NCBI GenBank assembly: GCA_022605425.2
Contig: CM061248.1
Location: forward strand, 558,001-622,000
Length of the DNA stretch: 64,000 nt
Direction of reading: 5' to 3'
Origin: Hamiltosporidium tvaerminnensis
Taxonomy: Eukaryota; Microsporidia; Dubosqiidae
Part shown: in pieces, positions 59,291 to 64,000 of the stretch
How the letters are laid out: each line of letters starts with the position of its first letter
How positions within the stretch are numbered: the stretch's first letter is position 1
Notes under the pieces: model-generated
Seen by the model: the letters and a program-made list of their open reading frames with translations, nothing else
What the model was told of the DNA's origin: nothing
Databases searched by the model: none
Position numbers and translations under genes: made by a program

Positions 59291-61590
59291 AAAACAAGTT
59301 AATAGTATGAACTATGAATATTTCTTTTTGTTTATACAGGCTATAATATTCTATCAAAAAAGTGTAGCGCCTGGTATTCGAATTTTTATTTCGATTTATA
59401 AAACTAATCACTTCTAATTATATACGATCACTTCAAAAATAATATACATTATAAATTTCTTTGTTTTTTAAATACTAAATTCCTAATATTTTTCATAACA
59501 AAAAATCATGAAGATTACTTTCTTATGGTTTCTAATTGTATTATTTGATTTTTTTGATAAAGTGTATTCAATACTTTCTATATAACCTGGAAATATTCCT
59601 TATATTTATGTAATTTACATTTTTACTCCGTGGTTGGTATAGCTGACATTTAAAGTTAGCAAGAATTATATTTTCGAAAGCAAGTTTCTATTTCTAAATA
59701 AAGTTATGCTATAAAATAAAACTCTATCTACAAAATAAACATGCCTCTTAATACAAAAATATAAGGTATGTAAGCAAATAAATAACTGTGGGGTTTCTTT
59801 AATTATACTAGCGAAACCCGAAAAAAAATACACCTTAGTACAATTTTATCCACAGAGAAAATTTTAATGGTTAGAATCCAAGACATTAGACTATATTTAT
59901 CGTTTCAGACCCTATGCTATATAATATAAATATATCATTTTTTAATCACATTTCAATTTTACATATATTTGGTTCTAAATATTTCTTTGACTCACTTTTC
60001 AATCATATATATTTAAAAATTAAAGATTTAATTTACTAAATAAAAATTATTTTGTTTTAAAAGAAAAATGAACCGATTGAAATATTTTTCTAATTTTATA
60101 TTTTCAAATCCTTTAATTTTTTAGAAATGATCTTTATTTTTACAATCATAACAAATATCAAATTCGATTAAAAAAAGCCTCATTATTCCTTATACCAAAA
60201 AAAGCAAAAAATTTCTGTTATCTAAATATATGTTTTGTAAAAAAATATACAGTGATTAATTTTATAAGCCTAAATAGAGTTATATCGATACTAGTGTTTC
60301 AAATACAAAAATAATACAATAGACAAAATCTTTATATAAAAAATAGCATTTGGCATATATTAAAAAATATATTGAATGATATCTATCTATCTTTATAAAA
60401 ATGAATGTATGTATATTATTATTGTCAATAAAAGGTTTTAATTTTAATATAAAGGTATATTAACTAAAGGCTTGAATAATAGAATTTCTATTTAAAAATA
60501 TTAGTAAGAGTTTGATTTCAATTAGGTTAATGTAAAGGCTAGTATATTAAGAATGGTAATATACTGCGTGTGTATTAAAAGAAAATGATATGTATTATAT
60601 GACTCCAAAGAGCTCCAATAAAGAGTGTAATCGGTTAATCGGGTAATAGATTTGCGTCTGTGAGACCAAAGCGTGTTATTGAATATGTTTCTTAGATTGA
60701 CAGAGTGTTAATATACAAGTTGGATGTTAAAAGGTGCAAAATAAGTATAAATATTAAGAGGGAGTATTATAAGTGTAGTAGTTTAAAGTGTATTAATAAC
60801 ATACATCCTCTATTACTAGGTTTTTAAGAATTATTACCATAAAAATATATATGAAAGCATTCTATCCCCCGAAAAAAACGTGAAAACCATTCTTTTGACA
60901 ATGACCTATTGATTTACTTGCAAGAAAGCAGATGATTTCAAAAGTTCCAACATATTACACATGGAATGTATTAAGGAATTTTTTCCAACATTGGAAACGA
61001 AGGCAAGGCGATTGAAGGAAATCCAAAAATATATTTTTTTAGGCTAATTAGGCTATTTTGAGATAGCTCATTCAACCAATATAGAATGTTTCTACATCCA
61101 ATTGTTATACATTAACAGAAATGCTCTGAAATATTACCGGTGGTTTAAAAGGTAGAGGATGAAGTATGTGCGGTCTATAGAGAAGTAAGTTTAAATATGT
61201 GTCAACTTAAATCAAAGCCGAAATAGAAATCCCGTTATTGGATATATAGAATACAGCATAACCTCTGTAACTACGCCATCATTTACGATAATATTGACCA
61301 TGTGTTTCCCAGAAAATAAAATAACTAGAAAATATTCGAAGATAACATGAAGAAGACATTCTACCATCTGTTCGAGCACCAATCTAAAAATGTGCTCTGC
61401 AAAAAAACGTATACAAGCAGGCTTTTAGTTCGATTGGGGAATATTTCTGACAATCGCTAGAAAATGATTGGTGTAAAAGCACATTTTCGGCAAATCGATT
61501 AATAAAAGACCCATGTATTTCGAAATTTACATCATAAAACACACCTCCGTCAATAATTAGGCAAAATTACTTTCAAGAACCTTTTAAAAT
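59291..61590. other. AT-rich stretch; possible upstream part of Helitron relic
   Basis: No supportable gene. From about 60840 the base composition becomes more balanced and continues into the helicase relic at 61591. Earlier parts of the same element may lie here, but I could not identify Rep (HUH) motifs. Confidence 0.4.
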
Positions 61591-62900
61591 CGATTCCAAA
61601 AAGTGTCTTATATAACGCAATTATGCACAAAATAGAATTTAGGTAAGAATTCTGCTTCATAATACGCCGGTTGGTACGAGAATGGAATTTCTCGTTTCAA
61701 TAATTTTGGAAAACATACGATCACAGAATAAAACTGTACTACGATTTCTTCATCTGTAATTGGAGTAACACATTGGGATGGTGGTAATTCAGAAACCCGC
61801 AGCCCCGAAATCGCCATGAAATTTAACCAGCGAAACAGAAAATGCAATATGCCAAAAATTTCGGAGTAGGAAAAGCTTTTCAAACAAGTAAACCTATTAT
61901 ACAAAACCAATTTACAATGGTAGACAAAAGCAATTTAAAGTGCAGATCGTACATTGCAAGATTTAGGGGGAAACAGACAGTCTTTTGATAGGACACCAAT
62001 TTTATTGTCTGATGATTTTTTCAAACACCAAGGCTTATTACAGCGTTCTTTTTCGATTAATAAACTACTCGAATGTTTCAAATTTTCTGATTTATAGTTA
62101 AAATTAAGAAATTGACATTGACTATCAAAATAAGTGTTAACTACAAAAATTTACATCAGCCGAAAGTTTTGAAATTCGAATGCTAGATATTGGTAAAAAA
62201 AAGATTGCAGGCAATAGAACTAGAAAATGTATAGCTCACCGAGAAAATTTAAGACAACATGGCTAAAGACAAAGACGCTCCCGAAATTTTACTAAATATC
62301 ACTGTAAATTACAAAACTATCAGTAGTATCGCTCATGTTCGATTGTAGCGCTTCAAAATTGTGTTAATGCTATTAATTAAAAGTAGAAAAGCAATACCTA
62401 CGAACCGAAAACATAAAGTTTTGGAAACTTTGATGAAAAAAACAATGTTTTCAATTACCCAAAGAATTCTTGAATTTACTGGATTTGCTAGGTATTTCAC
62501 GGCTGGCATTCAAATTGATAATTTCTGTGTCTTTAATTATTCCCTGAAACCTGAAACCTTTAAAACTTTGTAAAAATATGAGACTTTCAGTAAATAAACC
62601 ATGAAAAATGTTTTCGAAGCAGCAAATTGGAATTGAAAATACAGAGGAGAAGAGGTATTTGTATCAAGTATTATAATTGCTCTAATAGATATGCAATTTA
62701 AATTGAGACTTTACAGTTTCCGATCCAACTCGGTTTCGCGATGATCACGAAGAAAGCTCAATAATACCTGCTGCAAGCTTAGAAAAAACCCGTGGAATAC
62801 GGGCATCTCACATAGACAACTTTATGAGAAAACTTCACGCGTAAAATTTCTAACTTTTTCGTATACTTACCAGATTAAAAAAAAAGAAATGTACATCTGA
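61591..62900 (+). pseudogene. Decayed Helitron/Pif1-type helicase
   Basis: Piecewise translation in changing frames follows the helicase of animal Helitrons in order. CLIYNAIMHKI matches 'vYdxIMxxI'. HNTPVGTRMEFLVSIILENI (61655-61715) matches the Walker A region 'APGGTGKTFLIsLIL', with GKT lost. IGVTHWDGGNSET matches 'SGIAaxxLxGGrTAHS'. RKCNMPKIS matches 'CNIxKxS'. LQNCVNAIN matches 'KNxdVxxIN', and NYPKEFLN...LDLLG matches 'NYPtEFLNSLdLPG'. NLKPLKLC matches 'RNLxPxKLCNGTRL'. KYRGEEVF...LIDMQFKL and LQFPIQLGFAMITKKAQ (62650-62775) match 'GkfkGEdVlIPRI..PfxfkRLQFPvrLAFAMTINKsQGQ'. ISHRQLYEKTSRV (62800-62850) matches 'fSHGQLYVAcSRV'. Stops and frameshifts throughout mean it is dead. Helitron ends were not identified. 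Confidence 0.75.
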
Positions 62901-64000
62901 AAGTACTCGAATAAATATATTATTTTTAAACAAATAAACTTCAGTCCTTTATTTCAATTTTTGGGTGTTTCATTCTCTTTTCCTTGAAGGCCATAGCAAC
63001 GCTTGACGAGCAAGCCAGAATTAAATTAATATAATTAGATAAATTTTGCATTTAACAGTGCTTTTTAAATCTAAAATTTCTTTAAACATCGTAAACTGAA
63101 ATAATCACGGAGAGAAGCCTAAAATTTGATTTTTTGAAAATTTATTGGAAACGTAATTTGAAACAGGCATTTTATATCGACAAATGGTTAATGAAGGCAT
63201 ATTTAGATTTTTCAAAATATTATTTTCAACTCATTTATTATTGAACGAAAAAAATAGAAGGAGTCATAGACATGTAACATCATATAAATATCTTAACTAT
63301 TCCTAAGTCTATAGAATGAATCTCAACTCCAGTATATAATATTCATATTTAAAATCTAAAATTCTAATTTAAACAGAGACTAAAAATTTTAAAATTTAAT
63401 TAAAATTGAATTTCTAAAATTGATTTTGTTCAAAAATAGAACATAAAATATTTGATTTCTTCCATCAAGAAAAATTATGAACATTTGTTATACTTTTAAA
63501 TTAAACATAAAAAAATCACGAAACATAAAAAAAGTTGAAATCTATCATAATTATTTCATATGAATATAGATGCATATTATGCCATCTTGAATTAAGGTCC
63601 ATAATCGTCCAGTTGAATTGAAATAATTGAATTCGATATATCAAAGTTGTCATAAAAAAAACGAAAATAAGTAGATACGATCAGCACTAAAGGTAAATTA
63701 GCAGGTCATTCTATTTCATATGAAAAGAATAATGAAAGTCTTAATATATTTTTTTATTTTTCTAATATTGGGAATAAGCAGAAATTCTTTAGTTGAAGAG
63801 TGTCTTAAAACATAAAACATAAAACGACCAAAATATACTAATTTACGGAATGAAACGTAAATTTTGCACAAATGATAACAAAACAAGTGTTTTAGATTTT
63901 AAACACTTAATAATAATTATAAATATATTTTAATTTAAAAAATTTATTGAAGAAATTATATAACAATTTAAATATATTTTATTCAATTGATCTACAAATA
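62901..64000. other. AT-rich intergenic stretch at window end
   Basis: 1.1 kb with no gene. A short GC-richer patch (62965-63015) just after the helicase relic may be the eroded 3' end of the Helitron, but no terminal hairpin followed by CTRR could be shown. Confidence 0.45.

Noticed and set aside
61608-61910. 100-codon minus-strand frame
   Set aside because: It is antisense to the Helitron helicase relic, which accounts for its unusual composition.
1-64000. tRNA, rRNA, CRISPR arrays, riboswitches and spliceosomal introns
   Set aside because: Looked for by eye on both strands; no tRNA T-loop/B-box pattern with paired arms, no rRNA run and no direct-repeat/spacer array was found. A tRNAscan and Rfam search would settle this.

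Overview
The window looks like microsporidian DNA: very AT-rich, intron-free and gene-poor. It carries an archaeal/eukaryal-type ribosomal protein uS11 (RPS14), a USP5/Ubp14-type deubiquitinase, a divergent membrane-anchored protein kinase and a FIT/Scs3-like ER lipid enzyme. These four genes each have a CCC triplet 1-6 bases before the start codon, which resembles the CCC-like start-proximal signal described for microsporidia. The sparse layout, the many decayed transposons and the broken LRR-type genes fit one of the large, low-density microsporidian genomes (Edhazardia or Hamiltosporidium type). The genus is my inference.

Layout. 0-9 kb: decayed non-LTR retroelements, namely an APE-endonuclease RTE-like relic with its 5' UTR (minus), a Dong/R4-like 3' relic (plus) and an RTE-like reverse-transcriptase tail (plus). 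10.0-13.8 kb: a nearly complete Dong/R4-like element (plus) bounded by a 14-bp target-site duplication. 17.2-17.5 kb: a second RTE-like 5' UTR fragment. 21.0-23.1 kb: a broken BTB/POZ-like plus LRR gene (minus). 23.4-27.1 kb: a second, 5'-truncated copy of the Dong/R4-like element (minus). 29.9-40.0 kb is the gene-bearing core: a hypothetical protein, a retroelement relic, a 33-bp minisatellite, the kinase, RPS14, another relic and the deubiquitinase, which carries in-frame minisatellites and a frameshift. 40.0-45.5 kb is empty. 45.5-47.8 kb: a second broken BTB-like/LRR gene (minus). 48.0-48.7 and 58.6-59.3 kb: two diverged copies of an unidentified repeat. 50.4-53.9 kb: a decayed secreted-protein gene split by a DD39D mariner with perfect 31-bp inverted repeats. 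56.3-56.5 kb: another Dong relic. 57.5-58.1 kb: the FIT-like gene. 61.6-62.9 kb: a decayed Helitron/Pif1-type helicase.

The apparently functional content is small: housekeeping genes (RPS14, deubiquitinase, kinase, FIT-like) and one orphan. All three lineage-specific genes of the LRR or secreted type are pseudogenes. Most other recognisable sequence is a transposon graveyard spanning at least four classes: R4/Dong-like, RTE-like, DD39D mariner and Helitron. The RTE-like and Helitron relics resemble animal elements. The points most worth following up are a conserved GGGTTTA slippery heptamer at the frame break in both Dong-like copies, inactivating stops shared by those copies, the animal-like Helitron relic, and the deubiquitinase whose catalytic His box lies in the +1 frame.
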